This document shows, one piece after another, positions 44,023-53,021 of a DNA stretch of 64,000 bases. The notes beneath the pieces were generated by a model. It did no database searches. It saw nothing but the letters and a program-made list of their open reading frames with translations, and was not told where the DNA came from. Both the position numbers and the translations under genes were made by a program. The stretch covers positions 930,001 through 994,000 of the forward strand of contig NZ_JAZAQL010000001.1 of the NCBI RefSeq assembly GCF_037081675.1. The letters are read 5' to 3'. The stretch comes from Halorubellus litoreus. GTDB taxonomy: Archaea > Halobacteriota > Halobacteria > Halobacteriales > Natrialbaceae. Position 1 is the stretch's first letter. Each line of letters starts with the position of its first letter.

Positions 44023-45438
44023 ATGAAGGAATACCAAACAATCACGGAGATCTCCGGTCCGCTCGTGTTCGCGGAGGTCGACGAGGCCATCGGTTACGAC
44101 GAGATGGTCGAGATCGAGACGCCCGGCGGCGACACGCGCCGCGGGCAGGTGCTGGAGTCCAGCGAGGGCCTGGTCGCGATCCAGGTGTTCGAGGGAACCT
44201 CTGGTATCGACATGGATTCGTCCGTTCGGTTCCTGGGCGAGACGATGAAGATGCCCGTGACCGAGGACCTCCTCGGGCGCGTGCTCGACGGGTCCGGGAA
44301 CCCGATCGACGGTGGCCCGGACATCGTTCCGGAGGAGCGGCGCGACATCGTCGGTGAGGCGATCAATCCGTACGCTCGCGAGTACCCCGAGGAGTTCATC
44401 CAGACGGGTGTCTCGGGTATCGACGGCATGAACACGCTCGTTCGCGGCCAGAAGCTCCCGATCTTCTCGGGGTCCGGTCTCCCGCACAACGACCTGGCGC
44501 TCCAGATCGCGCGGCAGGCGACGGTCCCGGAGGAGTCCGAGGGCGGCGACGACGACGAGGAGTCGGAGTTCGCGGTGATCTTCGGCGCGATGGGTATCAC
44601 GCAGGAGGAGGCCAACGAGTTCATGGCTGACTTCGAGCGCACCGGTGCGCTCGAGCGCTCGGTGGTCTTCATGAACCTCGCGGACGACCCCGCAGTCGAG
44701 CGGACGGTCACGCCGCGACTCGCGTTGACGACCGCGGAGTACCTCGCGTTCGAGCACGGCTATCACACGCTCGTCATCCTCACGGACATGACGAACTACT
44801 GTGAGGCGCTGCGCGAGATCGGTGCGGCGCGCGAGGAGGTCCCGGGCCGTCGTGGCTACCCGGGGTACATGTACACGGACCTGGCGCAGATCTACGAGCG
44901 TGCGGGTCGCATCAAGGGCGTCGAGGGGTCGATCACGCAGATCCCGATCCTGACGATGCCCGGCGACGACGACACGCACCCGATCCCGGACCTGACGGGG
45001 TACATCACGGAGGGCCAGATCGTGATGGACCGCGACCTGAACAGTCAGGGACTGAAGCCGCCGGTGAACGTCCTGCCGTCGCTGTCGCGCCTGATGGACG
45101 ACGGTATCGGCGAGGGCTTCACGCGCGCGGACCACGCGGACGTCTCCGACCAGATGTACGCGGCGTACGCGGAAGGTGAGGACCTCCGTGACCTCGTGAA
45201 CATCGTCGGTCGCGAGGCACTCAGCGAGCGCGACAACAAGTTCCTGGACTTCGCGGACCGCTTCGAGGCGGAGTTCGTCGACCAGGGCTTCCAGACGGAC
45301 CGGTCGATCGACGAGACGCTCGACATCGGCTGGGAGTTGCTGTCGATGCTCCCGAAGACGGAGCTGAACCGCGTCGACGAGGAACTCATCGAGGAGCACT
45401 ACGTCGAGGACGTCGGCGAGGAAGTCGCCGCGGACTGA
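44023..45438 (+). CDS. atpB: A-type ATP synthase subunit B
   Basis: The 471-residue non-catalytic nucleotide-binding subunit. The P-loop position is degenerate (FSGSGLPHNDLALQIARQA), as expected for B. LTDMTNYCEALREIGAAREEVPGRRGYPGYMYTDLA and LPSLSRLMDDGIGEGFTRADH are diagnostic. In most haloarchaea atpD follows directly; here the bacteriorhodopsin block follows instead, and atpD lies 4.8 kb downstream. Confidence 0.97.
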   Translation: MKEYQTITEISGPLVFAEVDEAIGYDEMVEIETPGGDTRRGQVLESSEGLVAIQVFEGTSGIDMDSSVRFLGETMKMPVTEDLLGRVLDGSGNPIDGGPDIVPEERRDIVGEAINPYAREYPEEFIQTGVSGIDGMNTLVRGQKLPIFSGSGLPHNDLALQIARQATVPEESEGGDDDEESEFAVIFGAMGITQEEANEFMADFERTGALERSVVFMNLADDPAVERTVTPRLALTTAEYLAFEHGYHTLVILTDMTNYCEALREIGAAREEVPGRRGYPGYMYTDLAQIYERAGRIKGVEGSITQIPILTMPGDDDTHPIPDLTGYITEGQIVMDRDLNSQGLKPPVNVLPSLSRLMDDGIGEGFTRADHADVSDQMYAAYAEGEDLRDLVNIVGREALSERDNKFLDFADRFEAEFVDQGFQTDRSIDETLDIGWELLSMLPKTELNRVDEELIEEHYVEDVGEEVAAD

Positions 45439-45571
45439 CTGCGGTCGCGCGCTCTCTCGGTTTCTCTCGTTCTCTGGTCGTCGACGAGCGACTGCAATCG
45501 GTTGGTTCGTGGGTTGTGGTGGGTAACTGGTCGGGGTGTAGGGACTTGGTTGGTCGTGTCGTACGTTGGGT

Positions 45572-47311
45572 ATGCGAGCGCACGAGAGCCGTCGGTCGGG
45601 TCGGGTTGTCCTGGCGGATGGTGGGTCGAGCGTGTTCGAGGAGGAGCCGGTGCCGTCCCGGCGCGAGGCGGCGCGTGCGGTCCCGGTGACGGAGGCGGTC
45701 AAGCAGCAGGCGATGGACGCGGCGCCGGTCGGCATCACCCTCACCGATCCGTCGCTCCCGGATAACCCGCTGGTGTACGTGAACGACGCGTACGAGCGCA
45801 TCACGGGGTACAGTCGGGAGGACGTCATCGGGCGGAACTGTCGGCTCCTGCAGGGGCCGGAGACGCGGGAGGCGCCGGTCGCGAAGATGCGGGCGGCGGT
45901 CGCCGAGGCGGAGCCGGTGACGGTGACGTTACGGAACTACCGGAAGGACGGCGAGTTGTTCTGGAATCGCGTCGAGCTGGCGCCCTTGTTCGACGACGAC
46001 GGCGAGGTCGCGTTCTACGTCGGGTTCCAGTTGGACGTGACGCGTCGGAAGCACGCGGAGCGGGCGGCGCGGGAGCGGGCGCGCGCGTACCGCGACGAGC
46101 GGATGGCGTTGGAGGCGGTGCTGAGTCGCGTCGACGGGTTGCTCGCTGACGTGTCGGCGACTGTCGTGCAGGCGTCGACGCGCGAGGAGTTGCAGGCGCA
46201 GGTGTGTCGGTGCGTGGCGAGTACGCCGGAGTACGCGTTCGCGTGGGTCGGCGAGTACGGGTTGTCCGGTGAGACCGTCGACCCCGTCGTGGGGTTCGGT
46301 GGGGAGGCGGGTGCGCCCCGGCGCGTGGACGAGGTGTCGCTGTCGTTCGACGACGACGACCCGGTGGTGGCGGCGGTTGCGTCGAACGCACTCCAGTTGC
46401 GGGACGCGAGCGAGTGCGTGGGCGGACGTCTGCACGGCCCGGAGTGGCCGGACCGCTACGGGTCGGTCGCGGTCGTCCCGCTCTCGTACGGTGACGTGAC
46501 GTACGGCGTGCTCGCGGTGTACGCGGACGAGGAGGGCGCGTTCGACGAGCACGAGCGCGTGGTGCTGGCGTCCGTGGGGCGGACGGTGGCGACGGCGATC
46601 AACGCGGTGGAGTCCCACGAGCGCGTGGTGGCGGATGGCGTCGCGGAGGCGCGGTTGGACGTCTCGGGGTCGGAGCTGTTCCCGGTGGTGCTCGCGGCGG
46701 GCCGCGAGTGCGAGGTCTCGTTCGCGGGTGCGGAGGTCGCGAACGGCGAGGTGTCGGTGCTGTGGGACGTGTCCGGTGTCGACGCGGCGACCGTGTTGGA
46801 GACGGCCGCGGAGTTCCCCGAGTTGTCGACGTCCGTGGTGGTGGACGGCGAGGACGGGTGTCTGGTGTCGATGACGGGGTCGATGGGCGAGCTCGTCGAG
46901 GGGCTTGCGGCGCGGGGTGTCGAGGTAACGTCGCTCTCGGCGGACGGCGATGGGGCGTCGCTCGTCCTGTCGATCCCCGCGGGCTGCGATGGGCGTGACG
47001 TGGTGTCGACGGTCCAGTCGCGGTTCCCGGGGGCGACGCTTTCGGCGTACCGGTCGGGCGAGCGGTCGGTTCGGACGCGTCGCGAGTTCGTCGCGGCGCT
47101 GGACGCGGACCTCACGGACCGGCAGCGGGCGGCGCTCGTTCGAGCGCACGCGGCGGGGTTCTTCGAGACGCCGAGAGCGGTCAGCGGGGAGACGCTCGCG
47201 GCGTCGATGGGCGTGTCGACGTCGACGTTCCACGAGCATCTGCGGGCGGCGCTCGGGAAGGTCGTGGGCGAAGTCGTGGACGGCATCGCCCCGACCGACG
47301 GTCCCTTATAA
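45572..47311 (+). CDS. bat: Bat-type transcriptional regulator with LOV, GAF and HTH_10 domains
   Basis: A 579-residue regulator. Residues about 45-158 form a LOV/PAS domain with GRNCRLLQG (adduct-forming Cys90), RNYRKDG (Asn122), FWNRVEL (Asn132) and GFQLDVT (Gln153), all the flavin contacts of photoactive LOV domains. A coiled linker leads to a GAF domain (about 180-345). A Bat-specific region follows, then a C-terminal HTH_10 (about 515-570, ASMGVSTSTFHEHLR). Bat activates bacterio-opsin and carotenoid genes under low oxygen and light in Halobacterium. The ATG at 45572 is preferred to a TTG two codons earlier. Confidence 0.9.
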   Translation: MRAHESRRSGRVVLADGGSSVFEEEPVPSRREAARAVPVTEAVKQQAMDAAPVGITLTDPSLPDNPLVYVNDAYERITGYSREDVIGRNCRLLQGPETREAPVAKMRAAVAEAEPVTVTLRNYRKDGELFWNRVELAPLFDDDGEVAFYVGFQLDVTRRKHAERAARERARAYRDERMALEAVLSRVDGLLADVSATVVQASTREELQAQVCRCVASTPEYAFAWVGEYGLSGETVDPVVGFGGEAGAPRRVDEVSLSFDDDDPVVAAVASNALQLRDASECVGGRLHGPEWPDRYGSVAVVPLSYGDVTYGVLAVYADEEGAFDEHERVVLASVGRTVATAINAVESHERVVADGVAEARLDVSGSELFPVVLAAGRECEVSFAGAEVANGEVSVLWDVSGVDAATVLETAAEFPELSTSVVVDGEDGCLVSMTGSMGELVEGLAARGVEVTSLSADGDGASLVLSIPAGCDGRDVVSTVQSRFPGATLSAYRSGERSVRTRREFVAALDADLTDRQRAALVRAHAAGFFETPRAVSGETLAASMGVSTSTFHEHLRAALGKVVGEVVDGIAPTDGPL

Positions 47312-47350
47312 AGACTGGTCGGGAGGGTCGGAAATTTCCGGTGGTGGAGT

Positions 47351-47359
47351 TAGTTCGGT
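47351..47359 (+). promoter_or_regulatory. Candidate Bat-box half-site upstream of bop
   Basis: ttagttcgg, 25-33 bases before the bop start, matches the 3' half of the Halobacterium upstream activating sequence (ending in tagTTnGG); the ACC half is not matched. A weak TATA-like catacg follows at about 47368-47373. Confidence 0.3.
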
Positions 47360-47383
47360 CCCTCGCATACGTGTTGGTGTAGC

Positions 47384-48145
47384 ATGGCATCACCAGGAGG
47401 CGAAGCACTGTGGCTGTGGATCGGCACCGCGGGAATGTTCCTCGGGATGGTGTACTTCATCGCCCGGGGTTGGGGCGTAGAGAACGAGAGACGACAGAAG
47501 TTCTACATCGCGACGATATTCATCACCGCGATCGCGTTCGCGAACTATCTCGCGATGGCGCTCGGGTACGGGTTGACGACAGTCGTCGTCGGTGGGGAGG
47601 AGATCCCCATCTACTGGGCGCGATACACGGACTGGCTGTTCACGACCCCGCTACTCCTGTACGACCTCGGGCTGCTAGCGGGCGCTGACCGGAACACCAT
47701 CTACACGCTCGTCGGCCTCGACGTCGCGATGATCGGGACCGGCGCGGTCGCGACCCTCACGGGCGACCTCCAGGGTGCCGCGCTCTCCACGGGCGCGCAG
47801 CGACTCATCTGGTGGGGCGTCAGCACGGCGTTCCTGCTCGTGCTCCTCGTGTTCCTCTTCCGGAACCTCACCCAGCAGGCTCGGAACCTCTCGGGCGAAG
47901 CGCAGTCGAAGTTCCGGCTGTTACGGAACATGCTGACCGTCATCTGGCTCGTCTACCCCGTGTGGTGGCTTATCGGAACGGAGGGCGTCGGCGCGGTCGG
48001 ACTCGGCATCGAGACGGCCGGGTTCATGGTCCTGGACCTGGTCGCGAAGGTCGGGTTCGGGTTCATCCTCCTGTCGAGCCACGCGATCCTCGACGAGGCC
48101 GACACCGCTTCCGAAGCACCGAGCGGCGCGACCACGGCGGACTGA
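47384..48145 (+). CDS. bop: Bacteriorhodopsin, light-driven proton pump
   Basis: A 253-residue seven-helix retinal protein. All proton-pump residues are present: Arg80, Asp83 (Schiff-base counterion, bR Asp85), Thr87, Asp94 (proton donor, bR Asp96), Asp113, the release pair Glu200 and Glu210, Asp218 and the retinal lysine Lys222. The helix C motif RYTDWLFTTPLLLYDLGLL rules out halorhodopsin and sensory rhodopsins. The short N-terminal leader before helix A is typical of precursors. It has a terminator-like hairpin and T-run 6 bases after its stop. Confidence 0.96.
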   Translation: MASPGGEALWLWIGTAGMFLGMVYFIARGWGVENERRQKFYIATIFITAIAFANYLAMALGYGLTTVVVGGEEIPIYWARYTDWLFTTPLLLYDLGLLAGADRNTIYTLVGLDVAMIGTGAVATLTGDLQGAALSTGAQRLIWWGVSTAFLLVLLVFLFRNLTQQARNLSGEAQSKFRLLRNMLTVIWLVYPVWWLIGTEGVGAVGLGIETAGFMVLDLVAKVGFGFILLSSHAILDEADTASEAPSGATTAD

Positions 48146-48150
48146 CACTA

Positions 48151-48167
48151 CCGCGACGCGGTTTTTT
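48151..48167 (+). terminator. Terminator after bop
   Basis: A short GC hairpin (ccgc-gac-gcgg) is followed at once by a run of six T, just after the bop stop. This would separate most bop mRNA from the downstream carotenoid genes. Confidence 0.65.
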
Positions 48168-48278
48168 CGTACCCGAAGTCATCATGCACTCGATACACTC
48201 GTCCGGCGGACGTTCGCCTCGTGGCGTCCAGGGTCACCCAGGTCACTCGCCTCGCGCCCGTCCCTGGGGTGAGTGCGC

Positions 48279-49076
48279 GTGACCGACGCGCTCACGTACG
48301 TCGTCTTCCACCTGGCGTTCGTGGTGCCGGCGCTCGCGGCAGTCGCCGTCCTCCGGCGGGTGCGCGGCCTGGACGAGTGGACGCGAACGCTGAAGGTCGG
48401 GACGCCGGTCGTCGTCGTGCTCGCGGTCGCGTACACGACGCCGTGGGACAACTACCTCGTCGCACGCGGCGTGTGGACGTACGGCGAGGGGACGGTGCTC
48501 GCGCGACTGTGGTGGGCGCCCGTCGAGGAGTACGCGTTCTTCGTCCTCCAGTCGATCCTCACGGCGCTGTGGGTGGGGAGTCTCGGGCTCGTCGACGTCT
48601 CCGGCGCCAGCATCTCGCGTCGCCAGCGCGTCGCGGGCGCGCTCACCGCCGCCGCCGTCACGGCACTCGGGCTGGCGTGGGTGCTCCAGGGCGGCCAGAC
48701 GCTGTACCTCGGCGCCATCCTCGCGTGGGCCGGCCCCGTCCTCGGCGTCCAGTGGGCGTTCGGCTGGCCGGCCCTCGTGCGCGCCCGGAAGACGTTCCTC
48801 CTCGGCGTGCTCGCGCCGACGCTATACCTCTGCGTCGCCGACCGCGTCGCGATCGACGCGGGCGTCTGGACGCTCTCGGAGACCTACACCACGGGCGTGC
48901 TCGTGCTCGGGCTCCCCGTCGAGGAGGGCCTGTTCTTCCTCGTGACGAACGTCTTCGTCGTGCAGAGCCTCGTCCTCCTCCGGTGGGTGTACGCCGCACC
49001 CGCCGCCGCCGTCCCCGCACCGCTCCGCCGGTTCGTTCGCCCCCGAACGACCCGTGGCGAGGGCGTGCCACGATGA
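48279..49076 (+). CDS. crtY: Lycopene beta-cyclase, CarR/CrtY membrane type
   Basis: A 265-residue membrane protein made of two homologous halves, each with the cyclase motif. Half one has PWDNYLVARGVWTYGEG and WWAPVEEYAFFVLQS; half two has AIDAGVWTLSETYT and LPVEEGLFFLVTN. The fused heterodimer type converts lycopene to beta-carotene, the retinal precursor. It starts at GTG 48279 (MTDALTYVVFH), with an in-frame GTG at 48273 as an alternative. Its stop overlaps the next ATG. Confidence 0.92.
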   Translation: MTDALTYVVFHLAFVVPALAAVAVLRRVRGLDEWTRTLKVGTPVVVVLAVAYTTPWDNYLVARGVWTYGEGTVLARLWWAPVEEYAFFVLQSILTALWVGSLGLVDVSGASISRRQRVAGALTAAAVTALGLAWVLQGGQTLYLGAILAWAGPVLGVQWAFGWPALVRARKTFLLGVLAPTLYLCVADRVAIDAGVWTLSETYTTGVLVLGLPVEEGLFFLVTNVFVVQSLVLLRWVYAAPAAAVPAPLRRFVRPRTTRGEGVPR

Positions 49077-50119
49077 CCGAGAGCGGCTATCGCGCCCGGT
49101 CGTCGACGTCCTCGGGCGTCCGCGACCGGCTCGTCGCGCTCGCGCTCCTCCCGTCGTGGGTGGTCGTCGGCGTCCTCGCGGTCGCGTTCGCCGCGGGCGT
49201 CGACCGACCACCGCTCGTCGTCCAGCTCGTCCCGCTCGTCGCGAGCGTCGTCCTGTTCGGACTCCCACACGGCGCCGTCGACCACCTCGCGCTCGCACGA
49301 ACCGGCGGCCGGCCAGCGACGCGCGCCCACCAGCTCCGCGTCGGCGCGCTCTACGCCGTCGTCGGTGGGGCGTACGCCGTCGCGTGGTTCGTCGCCCCGG
49401 TCGCGGCCGCGGTCGCGTTCGTCATCCTGACGTGGGCGCACTGGGGCCAGGGCGACATCTACCCGCTCGTCGCGCTCTTCGACGGCCGGCACCCGCACGG
49501 GCGCGTCCAGCGCGCGCTCACCGCCGCGGTCCGCGGCGCGCTCCCCATGACGATACCGCTCGTCGCGTTCCCCGGCCAGTACGAGCGCGTCCTCGGGTGG
49601 TTCGTCGCCCCGTTCGGCGCGTCGACCGACGCCATCGGGTGGCTGTTCACCGCCGACACCCGCCTCGCCGTCGCCGCCGGCGTCGGCGCACTCTCCGTCC
49701 TCGCGCTCGCGAACGGCTACCGCGCCGACGGCGCCACCACCGCGTGGGTCGTCGACGTCGCCGAGACCCTCGTCCTCTGGGCCTTCTTCCTCCTCGTCCC
49801 CCCCATCCTCGCCGTCGGCGCGTACTTCTCCGCGTGGCACGCACTCAGGCACGTCGCGCGCCTCGTCGCCGTCGACGACACCGCAAGCGCCGCGCTCGAA
49901 CGCGGGAACACCACCGGCGCGCTCGCCGCGTTCGCCCGCGACGCCGCCCCCCTCACCGCGGGCGCACTCCTCGTCCTCGCCGCACTCGCCGCACTCGCCC
50001 CCGCCACGCCCACCACCCTCCCCGGCCTCGTCGGCGTCTACCTCGTCGGCATCGCCGTCCTCACCCTCCCGCACGTCGTCGTCGTCACCGGGATGGACCG
50101 ATACCAGGGCATCTGGTAG
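49073..50119 (+). CDS. blh: Brp/Blh-type beta-carotene 15,15'-dioxygenase
   Basis: A 348-residue, roughly eight-helix membrane protein of the Brp/Blh family, which cleaves beta-carotene into two retinals. Conserved His residues lie in FGLPHGAVDHLAL, ILTWAHWGQGDIY and YFSAWHALRHVAR, as expected for the iron ligands, and LTLPHVVVVTGMD is near the end. The ATGA overlap with crtY implies coupled production of substrate and enzyme. Located directly before atpD. Confidence 0.92.
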   Translation: MTESGYRARSSTSSGVRDRLVALALLPSWVVVGVLAVAFAAGVDRPPLVVQLVPLVASVVLFGLPHGAVDHLALARTGGRPATRAHQLRVGALYAVVGGAYAVAWFVAPVAAAVAFVILTWAHWGQGDIYPLVALFDGRHPHGRVQRALTAAVRGALPMTIPLVAFPGQYERVLGWFVAPFGASTDAIGWLFTADTRLAVAAGVGALSVLALANGYRADGATTAWVVDVAETLVLWAFFLLVPPILAVGAYFSAWHALRHVARLVAVDDTASAALERGNTTGALAAFARDAAPLTAGALLVLAALAALAPATPTTLPGLVGVYLVGIAVLTLPHVVVVTGMDRYQGIW

Positions 50120-50257
50120 CACGCTCGCGAACCCCCTCGAAGCCCCCGGGACCCGCGACCGGGCCGCTGGCGAACGTTGCCGCGAGCGGCCCGCTCGCAC
50201 GCTCACACCCGCTGGAATCGTAAAGGGTTAACAGGCTGGCTACGCAACTGGCGCGTA

Positions 50258-50953
50258 ATGGCCAAGGACGTCAAGCCGACTCGGAAGAACCTCATGGCGA
50301 TCGAGGACCGCATCGAGCTCTCCGAGCGCGGCCACGACACGCTCGAGCAGAAGCGCGACGGGCTCATCATGGAGTTCATGGACATCCTCGACAAGGCCCA
50401 GGACGTCCGCGGCGGCCTGGAGCAGGATTACCAGACCGCCCAGAAGAAGATCAACATGGCGCGCGCCATGGAAGGCGACGTCACCGTCCGCGGCGCCGCC
50501 GCCGCACTCAAAGAGCACCCCGAGATCACGACCGAGTCGAACAACATCATGGGCGTCGTCGTCCCCCAGATCGAGTCCTCGAAGGTCAAGAAGAGTCTCG
50601 ACGAGCGCGGCTACGGCGTCCTCGGCACCTCCGCGCGCATCGACGAGGCCGCGGAAGCGTACGAGGACCTGCTCGAGTCCATCATCCTCGCCGCGGAGGT
50701 CGAGACGGCGATGAAGAAGATGCTGAAGGAGATCGAGACGACCAAGCGCCGCGTGAACGCGCTCGAGTTCAAGCTCCTCCCCGAACTCTACGACAACCAG
50801 GAGTACATCGAGCAGAAGCTCGAGGAGCAAGAGCGCGAGGAGATCTTCCGCCTGAAGAAGATCAAGGACAAGAAGGAAGCCGAGGAGAAAGCCGAGGAGG
50901 AAGCCGCGCGGGAAGCGGAAGCGGCGGAGACCGAGACCGTCGACGCGGACTGA
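50258..50953 (+). CDS. atpD: A-type ATP synthase subunit D
   Basis: A 231-residue central-stalk subunit. It begins MAKDVKPTRKNLMAIEDRIE and shows long helices, GYGVLGTSARIDEAAEAYEDL in the middle, TKRRVNALEFKLLPEL (family signature) and a charged Lys/Glu/Ala tail. It is separated from atpB by 4.8 kb of bacteriorhodopsin-related genes. A cgtaaagggttaac box 27-40 bases upstream gives it its own promoter. Confidence 0.95.
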   Translation: MAKDVKPTRKNLMAIEDRIELSERGHDTLEQKRDGLIMEFMDILDKAQDVRGGLEQDYQTAQKKINMARAMEGDVTVRGAAAALKEHPEITTESNNIMGVVVPQIESSKVKKSLDERGYGVLGTSARIDEAAEAYEDLLESIILAAEVETAMKKMLKEIETTKRRVNALEFKLLPELYDNQEYIEQKLEEQEREEIFRLKKIKDKKEAEEKAEEEAAREAEAAETETVDAD

Positions 50954-51046
50954 ATCGAGAGACCGAGACCGTCGACGCTGACTGACCCAGGGATTCGGGG
51001 CGTCTCGCAGACTAGTTTTTAGGCGGTCGGGCGTGTCGGGGTGATT

Positions 51047-51442
51047 ATGCAATGCTCCGAGTGTCGTGGTGACGTGACTGCGTTCGAGGTGCCTGCGGAC
51101 CTGCGCGAGTTCGCGCCGGGTGACGCGGCGACGATCTGCACGCAGTGCCTGACGGTGTCCGCGGCGAATCCGGCGAACGCACAGTCGGCCGACGAGGTGC
51201 GATTCGAGGACATCGTGGAGTCGTTCCCGCCCGGGACGGCGGGCGTGCGGATGGCGCTCGTCGTGGGGATGCTGTCGTCGCTGGCGTTGAACCGCTCGAA
51301 CATCGAGACGGTCGTCGAGGACCTCGCGGCGGACGGCGTGGACGCGATGCTGATACTGGAGGACCTCGAGAACGAGGGGTCGCTCCAGCCGCGTGTCGCT
51401 ATCGGCCGTCGCCGCAAGCAACTCGAGCAGCTCATGGAGTAA
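51047..51442 (+). CDS. Small zinc-ribbon protein (DUF6276-like)
   Basis: A 131-residue protein with an N-terminal zinc ribbon (CSEC and, 30 residues later, CTQC), then a helical domain (GVRMALVVGMLSSLALNRSN). It looks like a haloarchaeal family often listed as DUF6276. A tagtttttagg box is about 25-35 bases upstream. Function unknown; it follows atpD on the same strand with a separate promoter. Confidence 0.75.
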   Translation: MQCSECRGDVTAFEVPADLREFAPGDAATICTQCLTVSAANPANAQSADEVRFEDIVESFPPGTAGVRMALVVGMLSSLALNRSNIETVVEDLAADGVDAMLILEDLENEGSLQPRVAIGRRRKQLEQLME

Positions 51443-51779
51443 GTCGGCGACCGCGACGAGGTCGATATCGCCAGCTCACCCCGACCGCACCGGTAGATAC
51501 AAGTACTGGTTTTCGCGGTGCGTGCATCCGGTCGGTGCGTGACGATTTACCCGTGCTCGACCTACGGGGCCGTGTCGTTCGGCGCGTCGGCGGAGTCCGC
51601 CCGCCAACGGGCAACACACTCACCACGGGGGAATCGGCGGTCTTGATTTGACACGGTCCCGTCGTCGACGTCGAACGCGTCGCCAGGTCCGGGAGGCAAA
51701 CACCTCTCAAGCTGGCGTTCGAGTATGAGGACGGCGAGAACGAGGAGTCAGCCGACCGCTCGACCGTCGTTCGACGCGA
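51443..51779. other. Intergenic region, 337 bases
   Basis: Between convergent genes. I see no RNA fold or convincing gene. A 38-residue GTG-started frame (51535-51651) with a TATA-like box before it is possible but lacks any family feature. Confidence 0.4.
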
Positions 51780-53021
51780 TCAGACGCCGGTCTCGTACCG
51801 GAGCAAGCCAGCGATACCACCGAACGCGTTGAGGAGCTGTTCGCCCTTCTCGAAGTCCGTGGAGATGAACTTCGTCTCGGTGCCGCGCTGGTCGGCGATC
51901 GCCATCAGGAACTCGATGACGTCCTCGCGTTCCTCCAACTCGGCAGTCGACCCGTCTTCGCACTCGTGACTCGGCGTCGCCTTCCGCGCGTCGAAGGTCT
52001 CGTACTCCTCGGTGTTCCCGCAGTCGAAGACGGCGACGTCCTGCCGGAGGTCCTCGCTGATGAGGAGCGTCTCGACCGACCCCATGACGAGGTTCTGGCG
52101 CGTCGGCTCGAACCCGTACGTCGCCTTGTTCCCGTCGTGGAGTTGCTTGAAGAACCGTTCCATGAGGTCCTTGTCCTCCATGATCTCGGCGTCCGCGAGC
52201 ACTTCGTCCGCGGCGTCGACGAGGTCGTAGAGGCCGGATTCGTCGGTGTACGCGACGTCGAACTTCCCGAGCACCGAATCCTGGAGTTCGTGGTGGAGGT
52301 AGTCGCCGTCGAGGAACTCGTCCTTCGTCGGACTGGGGCCGCCGACGAGCACGCCGTCGAGCTCGTGGCGTTCGGGGACGAACAGCTCGTTGGCCATCTC
52401 CGCGACCTCCTGGTAGAAGTTGTCGATGGCTTCCAGCCGGAGGCGCGCGAACCGCTGGGCGGACTGGCCACCTTTGCGCTGTTTCCCCGGGACGAGCGAG
52501 CTCGCTGACTTGACGGGTTCGACGCGCTTCCCGCGGAGCCACCCGACGTTCGCCTCGCGGCGGTCGAGGACGACGAGCCCGTAGAGGCCCTGGTCGGCGA
52601 GCATGTGCTCGAGTGGTTCGGTGAGGAACTCGCTGTCGCAGTGGTACCGGAACGACTCCACGGGTTGCGGTGGCGACTCCAGCACCTCGGTCTTCATGTC
52701 GGTCTGGCCGCCGCCGGAGTCGATGGCGCCCGAGAACAGCACCATCCCGTTCTCCGGCGGGTCCTTGTAGTACTTCAGTCGCGCTTTCAGCGACGACAAC
52801 GCGTCCTGGACGGCGGTCCGCGTCTGTTTGGATTTGATGTTCGACGCTTCGCTGTGCTCCTGGGTGATGTGCGCGACGACGTCCGAGATCCGGCGATCCT
52901 CCGGGACGTAGATCGTGACGAGTTGCGTTCCTGATCCCTCGTGGGCCTGCAGGTCCTCGATGACCTTCTGGAACTCGTACTTCTTCCGGTCGGACTGTTC
53001 CTCGCCCTCTTGCTGACTCAT
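51780..53021 (-). CDS. prf1: Peptide chain release factor aRF-1
   Basis: A 413-residue archaeal/eukaryotic-type release factor, which reads all three stop codons. Asn-Ile-Lys-Ser at 61-64 recognises the stop codon, and GGQ at 184-186 triggers peptide release. The C-terminal domain binds the partner GTPase. I use the ATG at 53021; a TATA-like ttacttac about 25-30 bases upstream fits, while a nearer tttatat is too close to the start. The longer ORF is not supported. Confidence 0.96.
   Translation of the reverse strand: MSQQEGEEQSDRKKYEFQKVIEDLQAHEGSGTQLVTIYVPEDRRISDVVAHITQEHSEASNIKSKQTRTAVQDALSSLKARLKYYKDPPENGMVLFSGAIDSGGGQTDMKTEVLESPPQPVESFRYHCDSEFLTEPLEHMLADQGLYGLVVLDRREANVGWLRGKRVEPVKSASSLVPGKQRKGGQSAQRFARLRLEAIDNFYQEVAEMANELFVPERHELDGVLVGGPSPTKDEFLDGDYLHHELQDSVLGKFDVAYTDESGLYDLVDAADEVLADAEIMEDKDLMERFFKQLHDGNKATYGFEPTRQNLVMGSVETLLISEDLRQDVAVFDCGNTEEYETFDARKATPSHECEDGSTAELEEREDVIEFLMAIADQRGTETKFISTDFEKGEQLLNAFGGIAGLLRYETGV

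Noticed and set aside
47384..48145. Halorhodopsin or sensory rhodopsin
   Set aside because: The helix C residues are Asp-Thr-Asp (83, 87, 94) and both release Glu are present, which is the proton-pump pattern. No transducer gene is linked to it.
45439..50257. Recent mobile-element insertion between atpB and atpD
   Set aside because: No transposase, inverted repeats or target duplication are visible, and the genes share the high GC and acidic codon use of the flanks. An old rearrangement remains possible.
51535..51651. 38-residue GTG-started ORF
   Set aside because: There is a weak promoter-like box but no recognisable features; I could not support it as a gene.
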